In this document: one piece after another, positions 1 through 6,398 of the stretch
Layout: each line of letters starts with the position of its first letter
How positions within the stretch are numbered: the stretch's first letter is position 1
The notes under the pieces: generated by a model
Seen by the model: only the letters and a program-made list of their open reading frames with translations
Databases searched by the model: none
Told to the model about the DNA's origin: nothing
Source: CAYGZA01 sp964354135
Lineage (GTDB): Bacteria > Planctomycetota > Planctomycetia > Pirellulales > Thermoguttaceae
Assembly (NCBI GenBank): GCA_964354135.1
Contig: CAYGZA010000127.1
Location: 1 to 16,627, forward strand
Direction of reading: 5' to 3'
DNA length: 16,627 bases
Program-made: the position numbers and the translations under genes

Positions 1-51
1 CGGCTTCAAACACCAAACGGGGGTGACCTCGTATTACTGACACTTGGCCAA

Positions 52-79
52 TCAGTCTTCAGCTTTCAGATTCCAGATC
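52..79. repeat. Heptamer tandem repeat array, 4 units
   Basis: Four consecutive 7-bp units: TCAGTCT, TCAGCTT, TCAGATT, CCAGATC. The consensus is TCAGNTT with an exact 7-bp period. The array lies outside any gene I can support and is AT-richer than the coding DNA around it. Function is unknown. It is one of five period-7 arrays in this window. Confidence 0.7.
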
Positions 80-146
80 GCAATGCGATTGCGTGGAACG
101 ACTTGTCGAGGCCATTACCCAACCTGCCAGGGTGTCAATCCCGAGT

Positions 147-181
147 TGATTGCTGATCGCTGATTGCTGACTGCTGATAGC
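147..181. repeat. Heptamer tandem repeat array, 5 units
   Basis: Five consecutive 7-bp units: TGATTGC, TGATCGC, TGATTGC, TGACTGC, TGATAGC. It lies about 50 bases beyond the stop codon of the minus-strand gene that ends at 231. The unit sequence differs from the 52-79 array although the period is the same. There are no spacers, so it is not a CRISPR. Apart from these two arrays I see nothing assignable in bases 1-230. Confidence 0.85.
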
Positions 182-230
182 CCTTTCCGAGCACGCTCCA
201 GAAGTGCGCTGGAAAGACGGCGGCAGCCGA

Positions 231-932
231 TCAGGCCTGCGCCGCGGCGAGAGTCGCCGTTCGCTGCCCGTTTCGGCGGCTTTGGCTCGTGGCGTCGATC
301 ATGGCCGAGATGGCCTCGCGAGTGGGCCCGGGGAGAATGGCCCAGGCGTCAATCACCCGGACCAATTGTGGGTCGAGCTTCCCCCGGTTCCACGTGGCCT
401 TGGATGCCTTAGAACGTTCGGGCTCGGTCGGGCGATGGCTGGACGGTGTGAGGACGCCGGATGGTTGCAGAGTGCCCGAGGCCGCGGCGGCCGACTGGCT
501 CGCCAGCGTTGAAGTCTGCGCTGTGCGCGGCGTGACGGCAGCAAGTTTCGAGCCCGTAGGATGGTGCTTGCCTGGGGTCGCCGCCTCGGCCGCGGTGCTG
601 GCCGGGGCGGCCTTAGCGGACCCCTGGCCTGCAAGTTTAAGAGGGCCGGTACGGGAGACGCAAACAGGCGGGATGGCGGGGGGAGCCGCGTTGCTGCCGC
701 CCGGGGCGGAGTGTGGAGGGCGGCAAGATCGCACGGGCGCCGGTGTCGTCCGAAGGGGCTGATCCACCCGGGCCGGCGTGCGGAGCATCCTGGCGGCACC
801 GTCTTTGGCGACCAGGCCCCAGAATTCGCGAGCCTCGGCCTCCGTCGGCTTCCCGCTTCCCGACGGCTTGGCTCCGGCGGGCGCTTCCGCGAGAAACGAC
901 TCCAGCTTGACCTGCTTCTTGAACCCCGCCAT
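231..932 (-). CDS. Hypothetical protein, 233 aa, with a low-complexity middle
   Basis: I do not recognise this protein. It has a charged N-terminal segment (about residues 1-45, starting MAGFKKQVKLESFL), a long Ala/Pro/Ser/Thr-rich disordered middle (about 50-170), and a compact, probably helical C-terminal segment (about 180-212, with LDPQLVRVIDAW and PTREAISAMID). The C-terminal pattern (aspartate, a hydrophobic run, DAW, a proline, then a helix) recalls short tails I associate with planctomycete hypothetical and integrase-like proteins; that is memory, not a search. I chose ATG at 930-932 because GGGGA lies 8 bases upstream; a TTG at 945-947 would add five residues. Codon third positions are GC-rich, which supports real coding. 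It follows the 110-aa gene by about 50 bases and is probably co-transcribed with it. Confidence 0.7.
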   Translation of the reverse strand: MAGFKKQVKLESFLAEAPAGAKPSGSGKPTEAEAREFWGLVAKDGAARMLRTPARVDQPLRTTPAPVRSCRPPHSAPGGSNAAPPAIPPVCVSRTGPLKLAGQGSAKAAPASTAAEAATPGKHHPTGSKLAAVTPRTAQTSTLASQSAAAASGTLQPSGVLTPSSHRPTEPERSKASKATWNRGKLDPQLVRVIDAWAILPGPTREAISAMIDATSQSRRNGQRTATLAAAQA

Positions 933-983
933 CGAGTTGATCCCCAAGACGTTGCCGTGGCGGCTGCGTTGGGTCGGCGCGGT

Positions 984-1316
984 CTAGGCTGCGTCGGCCG
1001 ATGCCTTGACGTCCGACCAGGTCCGCTTGTATTGCAGGACCTCCACCAACTCCGTAAGCGTGAGGGTTTTATTCTCCAGCTCCAGGGGGATTTCCATACC
1101 GGGGTCGCAGACCACATCGACGGTCCCATCCTCGCCGATCAGGTCGTCGAACTCCCGCAAGAGCCCGTCCTGCACCGCCTGCCGGACGAGGTGTCCGCGG
1201 GTAGCCGACGTCTCGCCGGCGCGGTCACCCAAGCTGTCGGCAGCCCGTTTGGCGAGCCCCGAGAGGTACTCGCTGGGAATCTCCACCATTTTGGGGCAGT
1301 AGACTTTCACTTGCAT
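984..1316 (-). CDS. Hypothetical protein, 110 aa
   Basis: An unrecognised soluble protein of 110 residues, starting MQVKVYCPKMVEIPSEYL. No signal peptide or membrane segment is seen. Acidic and hydrophobic residues alternate in the second half (DDLIGEDGTVDVV, then LELENKTLTLTELVEVLQ), suggesting a small alpha/beta or helical fold. The frame stays open upstream to 1541, but ATG at 1314-1316 is preceded by GGAGG (1326-1330 on the minus strand) with a 9-base spacer. That is one of the best ribosome binding sites in the window, and the residues upstream look non-coding. It is the first gene of a probable two-gene minus-strand unit with the 233-aa gene. A small hairpin (1336-1355) lies just upstream of the binding site. 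Confidence 0.75.
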   Translation of the reverse strand: MQVKVYCPKMVEIPSEYLSGLAKRAADSLGDRAGETSATRGHLVRQAVQDGLLREFDDLIGEDGTVDVVCDPGMEIPLELENKTLTLTELVEVLQYKRTWSDVKASADAA

Positions 1317-1322
1317 GCCTTC

Positions 1323-1330
1323 TCTCCTCC
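1323..1330 (-). promoter_or_regulatory. Strong Shine-Dalgarno for the 110-aa gene
   Basis: On the minus strand this reads GGAGGAGA, followed by about six more bases and the ATG at 1314-1316. It decides the start of the 110-aa gene over the longer open frame. Confidence 0.8.
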
Positions 1331-1335
1331 ATAGG

Positions 1336-1355
1336 GGTACCGCGTTGGCGGTGCC
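1336..1355 (-). other. Hairpin in the presumed leader of the 110-aa gene
   Basis: GGTACCGC (1336-1343) and GCGGTGCC (1348-1355) form an 8-bp stem with one mismatch or wobble and a GTTG loop. It sits immediately upstream of the ribosome binding site on the minus strand, so it could affect access to that site. There is no T-run, so it does not look like an intrinsic terminator. It may be fortuitous in GC-rich DNA. Confidence 0.35.
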
Positions 1356-1525
1356 ACCGCATGCGCAGCATTCTCGCCAATCCGACGTGTTCACTACGCT
1401 GTATCGGCAGTGAAGCTGTAGGGGTCGCAGGGATTCTCCAGATTTTGCGGAACGGAGGGTGAAAACTGTGAGGTCTGGGCGAAGTTTGACGGCCAACCCC
1501 GCCGATAAGACCCTACAGCACGCTC

Positions 1526-2533
1526 TTGGCCGTTCGATCACAGTCCACGTCTACCGTTGTATCCCCTCGATTTAGCGATGCGATGGTCCGTTTGAGTTCG
1601 GATATCGGTGCTCGCGTGGCGGAGGCCTGCCAAGGAAACGCTGCCGAGATATCGGCTGCCTTGGCGAGGGCTTTCGACGGTCAATTCGAGGTGTCGGTGG
1701 GGTCGCCGGCGCCCGTGGACGTCCACGCCCTGCCCCAAGACCTTACCGGTCCGGGACTTGCACTCATCTTCGTCGTTGAGGAAGAAGCGGCAGTGCTGCT
1801 GGTCCCCGCCGGGTCGCAATTCCTCCCCGACTGGTGCGTGAAGCCCGACAGCACTGGGCGGAGCAAGCTGATGACGCTTGCCCAGGAGTTGGCGTGGCTC
1901 GTTTTTCCGGAGGGCTTCACGCCGGCAGATTCCCACGTCGGATATGTTTCAGACCTGGGCGCCGCGATGATCCGCGGCGGCGTCGCCGACGGGGCGGTGG
2001 GTCTCTGTTGGGACCTATGCCGAGCCGATGGCAATAGCATCAAGGCCCAACTGATCTGGCCGGCCACCAAGCCGGCGGATGTGCTCGACGTGGACGCGTC
2101 TCAAGGTCCGTCTGCGGTCCCTCCGGTGACCGAACCTAAACCCGTCCCGTCACCCGTCCCGTCACCCGCTATGGCCGGGACTAAAGCGGCATCGCCGCGC
2201 GTCTCGGCTCCCCCGACCGCAACCTTGGCCCACCTTCCCGGCTACAGCCGCAGCCTGTTAAGGATCAAGGTCCCGGTTGTCGTAACCCTTGCCCAGAAGA
2301 AGCAGGGTCTGGGGCGGACTCTGGAACTCGGGCCCGGGTCGATCATCCAGTTCGACAAGTCGTGCGAGGAAGTCTTGGAGCTGGACGTCGGCGGGCACCC
2401 TGTGGCGATGGGAGAAGCCGTCAAGGTCGGGGACAAATTCGGCCTGCGGGTCACCTCCATGATCTTGCCCGGGGAGCGGTTCAAGCGGGTCGAGCCGGGT
2501 GCGGACAAGCAGGCCCGCGGATTCCGGCGGTAG
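1526..2533 (+). CDS. FliN/FliM-family (SpoA domain) flagellar motor switch-type protein
   Basis: 335 residues from a TTG at 1526; ATG at 1583 (residue 20) is an equally plausible start, and neither has a clear ribosome binding site. The C-terminal region (about 241-318) matches the SpoA domain: LLRIKVPVVVTLAQKKQ, then LELGPGSIIQFDKS, LDVGGHPVAMGEAVKVGDKFGLRV. In FliN, FliM and FliY this domain builds the flagellar C-ring that sets rotation direction. The N-terminal ~180 residues form a separate domain with conserved-looking hydrophobic strands, joined by a Pro-rich linker (about 182-240) containing a perfect 12-bp tandem duplication. Ordinary FliN is near 130 residues, so this is a long version. 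No other flagellar gene is visible, so a role outside the flagellum cannot be excluded. Confidence 0.8.
   Translation: MAVRSQSTSTVVSPRFSDAMVRLSSDIGARVAEACQGNAAEISAALARAFDGQFEVSVGSPAPVDVHALPQDLTGPGLALIFVVEEEAAVLLVPAGSQFLPDWCVKPDSTGRSKLMTLAQELAWLVFPEGFTPADSHVGYVSDLGAAMIRGGVADGAVGLCWDLCRADGNSIKAQLIWPATKPADVLDVDASQGPSAVPPVTEPKPVPSPVPSPAMAGTKAASPRVSAPPTATLAHLPGYSRSLLRIKVPVVVTLAQKKQGLGRTLELGPGSIIQFDKSCEEVLELDVGGHPVAMGEAVKVGDKFGLRVTSMILPGERFKRVEPGADKQARGFRR
2141..2164 (+). repeat. Perfect 12-bp tandem duplication in the linker of the SpoA gene
   Basis: CCCGTCCCGTCA occurs twice in direct succession (2141-2152 and 2153-2164) and encodes the PVPSPVPSP stretch of the proline-rich linker. It keeps the reading frame and looks like a local slippage duplication in a flexible region. 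Confidence 0.85.
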
Positions 2534-2641
2534 CGGCTGGTCGCCTCGTCGGAGTCCCGCGTCATCTTTCCGCTTGTCTTTCCGCCGTGTCGCGAAGCGA
2601 GTAGACTGGTTTGGGCTTCTGGACGCGAGGCACGGCGCGGA

Positions 2642-3229
2642 ATGATTCTCCTGATAGACAACTACGATTCGTTCACCTACAACCTCGTGCAGCGATTGGG
2701 GGAAATCGACCCGCTCGTCGAGCTGGAGGTCCATCGGAACGATAAGATCGCCGTGGACGAAATCGAGGCGCGGCGGCCTTCGCACTTGATCATCTCCCCA
2801 GGACCGTGTACGCCGGATCAGGCCGGGATCTCGGTGGCCTGCATCGAGCGCCTTGCCGGACGGATTCCGATTCTGGGCGTGTGTCTGGGCCATCAGGCGA
2901 TCGGGCAGGCGTTCGGCGCCAGGATCGTCCGCGCGGACCGCATCATGCACGGAAAGACCGACAATATCTTCCACGACAACCGGGGGCTGTTCGAGGGGCT
3001 GGACAGCCCTTTCCGGGCGACGCGCTACCACAGCCTGGTGATCCAGCCCGACACGCTCAGCAGCCAGTTCGACGTCTGCGCCTGGAGCATCTCTCCCGAC
3101 GGCACTCGGGTGATCATGGGTATCCGGCACAAGCAGTTTCCTCTGTACGGCGTCCAGTTCCATCCGGAGAGCTTCCTGACGGATTGCGGGCCGGCGCTCT
3201 TGAGGCGGTTCCTGGAACTCCGCGCGTGA
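2642..3229 (+). CDS. pabA: Glutamine amidotransferase, PabA/TrpG type (component II)
   Basis: 195 residues, the normal length for a stand-alone class I glutamine amidotransferase. It begins MILLIDNYDSFTYNL, the classic PabA/TrpG start. The triad is visible: nucleophile Cys81 in GVCLGHQ, His174 and Glu176 in QFHPES. The oxyanion segment is LIISPGPCTPD. The enzyme hydrolyses glutamine and passes ammonia to a chorismate-using partner, giving aminodeoxychorismate (folate) or anthranilate (tryptophan). Sequence alone does not separate the two roles, and no pabB or trpE is visible, so the protein may serve both. No strong ribosome binding site precedes ATG 2642. The stop codon overlaps the lnt start by one base (TGATG), implying coupled translation. 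Confidence 0.93.
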   Translation: MILLIDNYDSFTYNLVQRLGEIDPLVELEVHRNDKIAVDEIEARRPSHLIISPGPCTPDQAGISVACIERLAGRIPILGVCLGHQAIGQAFGARIVRADRIMHGKTDNIFHDNRGLFEGLDSPFRATRYHSLVIQPDTLSSQFDVCAWSISPDGTRVIMGIRHKQFPLYGVQFHPESFLTDCGPALLRRFLELRA

Positions 3230-4944
3230 TGACTCGCCCGACCTCCCGTAACCGGCGCAGCGGGCAAACCCGCCCGCCCGGCGGAATGTCCGGTCTACTG
3301 GCCTCGGGCTATCGTTCGACCTTCGGGCAAGCGGCCGTGGGCGCCTTTCTGCTGTGGGCTGCGCTGCCGCCTCTGGATTTATGGCCGCTGGCCTGGGTCG
3401 CGCCGGCATGGTGGGTGCTTCTGATCCGCCGCGAGGAGTTGCCCGGCCGGCGGCCTTACGCGGCCCTCTGGCTCGTTGGCTTTCTCTTCTGGCTGGCGGC
3501 CATCCATTGGCTTCGCCTGCCGCACTGGGCCACGAGCTTCGGGTGGGTGGCCCTGTCCGGGTACCAGGCGTTCTACCTGCCGGTTTTCGTCGGCTTGAGC
3601 CGGGTGGCGGCACACCGCCTGCGCTTGTCGGCGATCGTGGCGGCCCCGGTCGTTTGGGCCGGCCTGGAGCTTGCCCGGGGACACCTCTTGACCGGCTTCA
3701 CCCTGGCAAGCCTGGGGCACACCCAGTACCGCTGGATCCACCTTATTCAGATCAGCGACCTGGCGGGCGCCTACGGGGTGGGCTTCGTCGTGATGTTCGG
3801 GGCGGCCTCCTTGGCGCGGATGATTCCCTTGGAGGGCTCGCCGAGGGCGTGGTGGCCCGTCGTGCCGTTGGCGGCGGTTCTCGCCGCCGTCCTCGGCTAC
3901 GGCTACGCTCGCACGGCCGGCCCGACCCCCGAACCCACGGCCCGGATCGCCTTGATCCAGGAGTCGATCGACATCGAGTTCAAATCCGACCCCAAGATGT
4001 ACGACGAGATTCACCGGCGGTATCGGGACCTTTCCGAGAAGGCCGTCGAGAGGTACGGCGGCTCGCGCCCGGTGGACCTGATCGTCTGGCCGGAGACGAT
4101 GTTCCGCTACTCGCTGATCGAGTACGAACCGAAGCCGGTAGACGGGATTGCACAGGGCCCCTTGGTCCCGGACTGGTGGCCCGGTTCGCAAGAGGAGTTC
4201 GTCGATTGGCTGGCGGCCAGGCACGCCAAGCACTGCGCCGAGCGGGCCGACCTCGCGCGGCGCCTCGGCACGGCGCTCTTGCTCGGAGTGGATAGTGAGA
4301 GCCATGGACCGGAGGGGGAAAAGCACTTCAATTCCGCCGTGATGGTAGGTCCCGAAGGCGAACTCCTCGGCCGCTACGACAAGGTGCACCTGGTCATGTT
4401 CGGGGAGTACGTCCCCTTCGCCCAGCATCTCCGGTGGCTTCAGCGTCTCACGCCGCTCCCCTTCAGCAATACGCCGGGAACGGGGCCGGTCGCTTTTGAG
4501 GTGAGGTCTCCGGAGGGGACGTTGCGGATCGCCCCCAACATCTGTTTTGAGACCGTGCTCCCGCACGTGATTCGCCGGCAAATCACGGAGCTGGCCGAAG
4601 CCGGCCGGGAACCCCACGCCCTGGTCAATCTGACCAACGACGGCTGGTTCTGGGGATCCAGCGAGTTGGACATGCACCTGATCTGTGCCGTCTTCCGCGC
4701 GGTTGAGTTCCGCAAGCCGCTTCTGATCGCCGCCAACACGGGATTCTCCGCGTGGATCGACGCCGATGGCCGGATCCTCCAACGGGGGCCCCGCCGGGCG
4801 CCGGGGACGATCCTGGCAGAGGTCGGGCCCGATCCCCGTCGCAGTTGGTATCTCCGGTATGGCGACTGGCCCGCAGGGGGTTGTCTGGCGGCCTGTGCGG
4901 CGTTCGGCCTGGTCGGTTTACGGAAACGCTGTAAGTCGCCGTAA
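3229..4944 (+). CDS. lnt: Apolipoprotein N-acyltransferase
   Basis: 571 residues, somewhat longer than the E. coli enzyme (about 512). It transfers an acyl chain from phospholipid to the N-terminal cysteine of apolipoprotein, the last step of lipoprotein maturation in the inner membrane. The first ~240 residues are hydrophobic, with several membrane segments after a basic N-terminal tail. The rest is a periplasmic nitrilase-type domain with the catalytic triad: Glu289 in IVWPET, Lys385 in GRYDKVHLVMFGEYVPF, Cys439 in NICFE, plus LTNDGWF. The region between Glu and Lys is extended (around 295-350, with a Trp/Glu/Ala-rich stretch), which explains most of the extra length. I chose ATG 3229 because it overlaps the pabA stop; Met20 is an alternative. 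A longer upstream open frame is antiparallel noise inside pabA. Confidence 0.95.
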   Translation: MTRPTSRNRRSGQTRPPGGMSGLLASGYRSTFGQAAVGAFLLWAALPPLDLWPLAWVAPAWWVLLIRREELPGRRPYAALWLVGFLFWLAAIHWLRLPHWATSFGWVALSGYQAFYLPVFVGLSRVAAHRLRLSAIVAAPVVWAGLELARGHLLTGFTLASLGHTQYRWIHLIQISDLAGAYGVGFVVMFGAASLARMIPLEGSPRAWWPVVPLAAVLAAVLGYGYARTAGPTPEPTARIALIQESIDIEFKSDPKMYDEIHRRYRDLSEKAVERYGGSRPVDLIVWPETMFRYSLIEYEPKPVDGIAQGPLVPDWWPGSQEEFVDWLAARHAKHCAERADLARRLGTALLLGVDSESHGPEGEKHFNSAVMVGPEGELLGRYDKVHLVMFGEYVPFAQHLRWLQRLTPLPFSNTPGTGPVAFEVRSPEGTLRIAPNICFETVLPHVIRRQITELAEAGREPHALVNLTNDGWFWGSSELDMHLICAVFRAVEFRKPLLIAANTGFSAWIDADGRILQRGPRRAPGTILAEVGPDPRRSWYLRYGDWPAGGCLAACAAFGLVGLRKRCKSP

Positions 4945-5060
4945 CTGGTTGCCATACAGGGACTAAAGTCCATCGCACGGCATCGCTGCAAAGGTCGTTC
5001 GCAGGGATTCTGCCCAGATTATCCCGACGGCGTAAGATGGCCATGTTATCGGGGCTGTGA

Positions 5061-5090
5061 TTGACATGGGAAACTGGGTCGAGTTATACT
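5061..5090 (+). promoter_or_regulatory. Sigma70-type promoter of the mre cluster
   Basis: A perfect -35 box TTGACA (5061-5066) and a near-consensus -10 box TATACT (5085-5090) are separated by 18 bases. This is the best promoter match in the window. Transcription should start near 5097, leaving a leader of about 180 bases before the coiled-coil gene at 5278. It lies in a 333-base gap (4945-5277) after lnt. No convincing terminator for lnt is seen in the gap; the only other structure is the leader hairpin. Confidence 0.85.
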
Positions 5091-5113
5091 ACCAAGACGG
5101 TGTTTTCGGGTCT

Positions 5114-5150
5114 GCCACCCGGGATGACGGGGATCCCTGTGCCCGGGGGC
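5114..5150 (+). other. Leader hairpin downstream of the mre promoter
   Basis: GCC-A-CCCGGG (5114-5123) can pair with CCCGGG-GGC (5142-5150), giving nine base pairs with one bulged A. The enclosed loop itself contains a weaker inner stem around GGGATCCC (5130-5137). It falls about 20 bases after the predicted transcription start. No T-run follows, so it is not a standard terminator. It could stabilise the transcript, bind a protein or be fortuitous. Confidence 0.45.
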
Positions 5151-5277
5151 TTAGGACGACTTGGTTCAGGCGACCCGACCGGGCGCGCCGGAGAGAGCTG
5201 AACGGAAGTGGCGCTGCGGCTTGGGATTCGAGTCGTTGGAGCGGTCCTCCGTCGAGTGATCAAAGGAAAGGTCCCCC

Positions 5278-6114
5278 ATGAACCTGGTCGGCAAGATTCT
5301 CACCGGGCTGATCGCCCTGTTCAGCGTGCTCTTCGCGGCCCTCGTGCTCGTGGTTTACGCCACGCACACCAACTGGCGGCAGGAAGCCACGAAGCTGAGC
5401 GACACGCTCAAGAAGGAGCAGCAAGAAAAGCAGAGCCTCCAGACCAAATACGATGATCTGAACAAAGCATTCGACATCGAGAAGAAGGGCCTGAGCGACG
5501 CCCTAGGCAGCCTAAGGACGGAGGCCAAGAATCTCCAAGCCGACCGCGACGACCAGAAGAAACAACTCACCGTATCCCAGGAGGAGCAGCGAAAGGCCGT
5601 GACCGCCATGACGGCCACCCAGGAGAACCTCAAGGCCCGCAGCGACGAGGTCGGCAAGCTGCGCCAAGAGGTCCGTGACGAGCAGCAGAAGCGCGACACG
5701 ATCTTCAAGCAAGTCGTCTCCGTTCAGGACGCGCTTCAGCAGGCCGAAAACGAGCGCAGGACGCTCAAGGCCAGGTATCAGACCCTCTTTGCCGACGCGC
5801 AGAACTACAGGAAAGTCCTGGACCTCCACAAGCTGAAGTACGACCCCAGCGCGTACGCCGACCAGGCGCCGGACGTCAGCGGCCGGGTGACGTCCAATCC
5901 CGGGACGGGTCTGATCGAGATCGACATCGGAGCCGACGACGGGCTGATGAAGGGACACCGCTTGCACGTCTACCGCATGACGGCCGACAACGTCTCCTAC
6001 CTCGGCCAGGTGGAGGTCGTCAACACGCAGCCCCAAAAGGCCGTCGGCAAGATCTTACCCGACCAGAAGGGCCCGATTCAGAAGGATGACCGTGTCCGCT
6101 CACGACTCCAGTAA
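5278..6114 (+). CDS. Membrane-anchored coiled-coil protein with MreC-like C-terminal domain
   Basis: 278 residues. One N-terminal membrane segment (about 6-28, GLIALFSVLFAALVLVV) is followed by a long, charged, heptad-like coiled coil rich in Lys, Gln, Glu and Arg (about 33-178). A C-terminal domain (about 198-278) has beta-strand character: GLIEIDIGADDGLMKGHRLHVYR, YLGQVEVV, GPIQKDDRVRSRL. This order (anchor, coiled coil, beta domain with an I-D-I-G-x-D-D-G-x-x-x-G motif) is that of MreC, although a full mreC lies downstream. ATG 5278 has AAAGG six bases upstream. It is the first gene after the strong promoter at 5061-5090. By position and architecture I infer an envelope or elongation-complex accessory role; I know no characterised family for it. 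Confidence 0.85.
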   Translation: MNLVGKILTGLIALFSVLFAALVLVVYATHTNWRQEATKLSDTLKKEQQEKQSLQTKYDDLNKAFDIEKKGLSDALGSLRTEAKNLQADRDDQKKQLTVSQEEQRKAVTAMTATQENLKARSDEVGKLRQEVRDEQQKRDTIFKQVVSVQDALQQAENERRTLKARYQTLFADAQNYRKVLDLHKLKYDPSAYADQAPDVSGRVTSNPGTGLIEIDIGADDGLMKGHRLHVYRMTADNVSYLGQVEVVNTQPQKAVGKILPDQKGPIQKDDRVRSRLQ

Positions 6115-6370
6115 TCTGCCGGGCCCTTTTCGCAAGCCCCAGGCGGACCTGTACACCGTGTTGCTCGTCGTCGCGCTCTTGGCGCTGATCGTGGCCACGG
6201 TGTTCTTGTACCTGGAGACGCAGGACTATCCCTCGCCGCCCTATAAGGGCGGATCCTCGGCGGCCGTCTGGGTTTCTTCGCCGGGCCGCCCGGCCGGCGG
6301 TGGACGCGCCGCGCCGGCAATCCTCGGTTGGCGGCCGGCTCCACCCCCTTGGAAAACCACGGTAGGTTGA
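6092..6370 (+). CDS. Small single-pass membrane protein
   Basis: About 92-94 residues, unrecognised. It has a soluble N-terminal tail containing LPGPFRKPQADLY, one membrane segment (roughly residues 24-45, TVLLVVALLALIVATVFLYL) and a Gly/Pro/Ala-rich tail of about 45 residues that looks disordered. Two starts are possible: ATG at 6086, with no room for a binding site, or GTG at 6092, with AGAAGG (6080-6085) six bases upstream. I prefer GTG. The gene overlaps the end of the coiled-coil gene by about 23 bases, implying translational coupling and probably a functional link between the two membrane proteins. mreB follows after 28 bases. Confidence 0.7.
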   Translation: MSAHDSSNLPGPFRKPQADLYTVLLVVALLALIVATVFLYLETQDYPSPPYKGGSSAAVWVSSPGRPAGGGRAAPAILGWRPAPPPWKTTVG

Positions 6371-6398
6371 ATCCCATTCCTCGCGGCGACGAGCAAGG

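Noticed and set aside
1..156. A frame open from the window edge to TGA at 154-156, possibly the end of a gene
   Set aside because: Its codon third positions are not GC-rich like the genes here, it contains one heptamer array and ends in another, and the translation resembles nothing known. It could be chance.
147..181. Heptamer arrays considered as CRISPR repeats
   Set aside because: The units are 7 bp, directly adjacent and degenerate. There are no spacers, no 25-40 bp repeat and no cas gene.
1486..1511. TTGACG and TAAGAC before the SpoA gene as a promoter
   Set aside because: The boxes are separated by only 14 bases and match poorly, so I could not support it.
2574..2607. TTGTCT and TAGACT before pabA as a promoter
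   Set aside because: The spacing is 22 bases and the -35 match is partial; not convincing beyond chance.
2258..3613. A 451-codon minus-strand open frame opposite the SpoA gene, pabA and lnt
   Set aside because: It spans three well-supported plus-strand genes and shows no family features.
5057..5281. A 74-codon plus-strand open frame before the coiled-coil gene
   Set aside because: It overlaps the -35/-10 boxes, the leader hairpin and the downstream ribosome binding site. It has no binding site of its own and no recognisable sequence.
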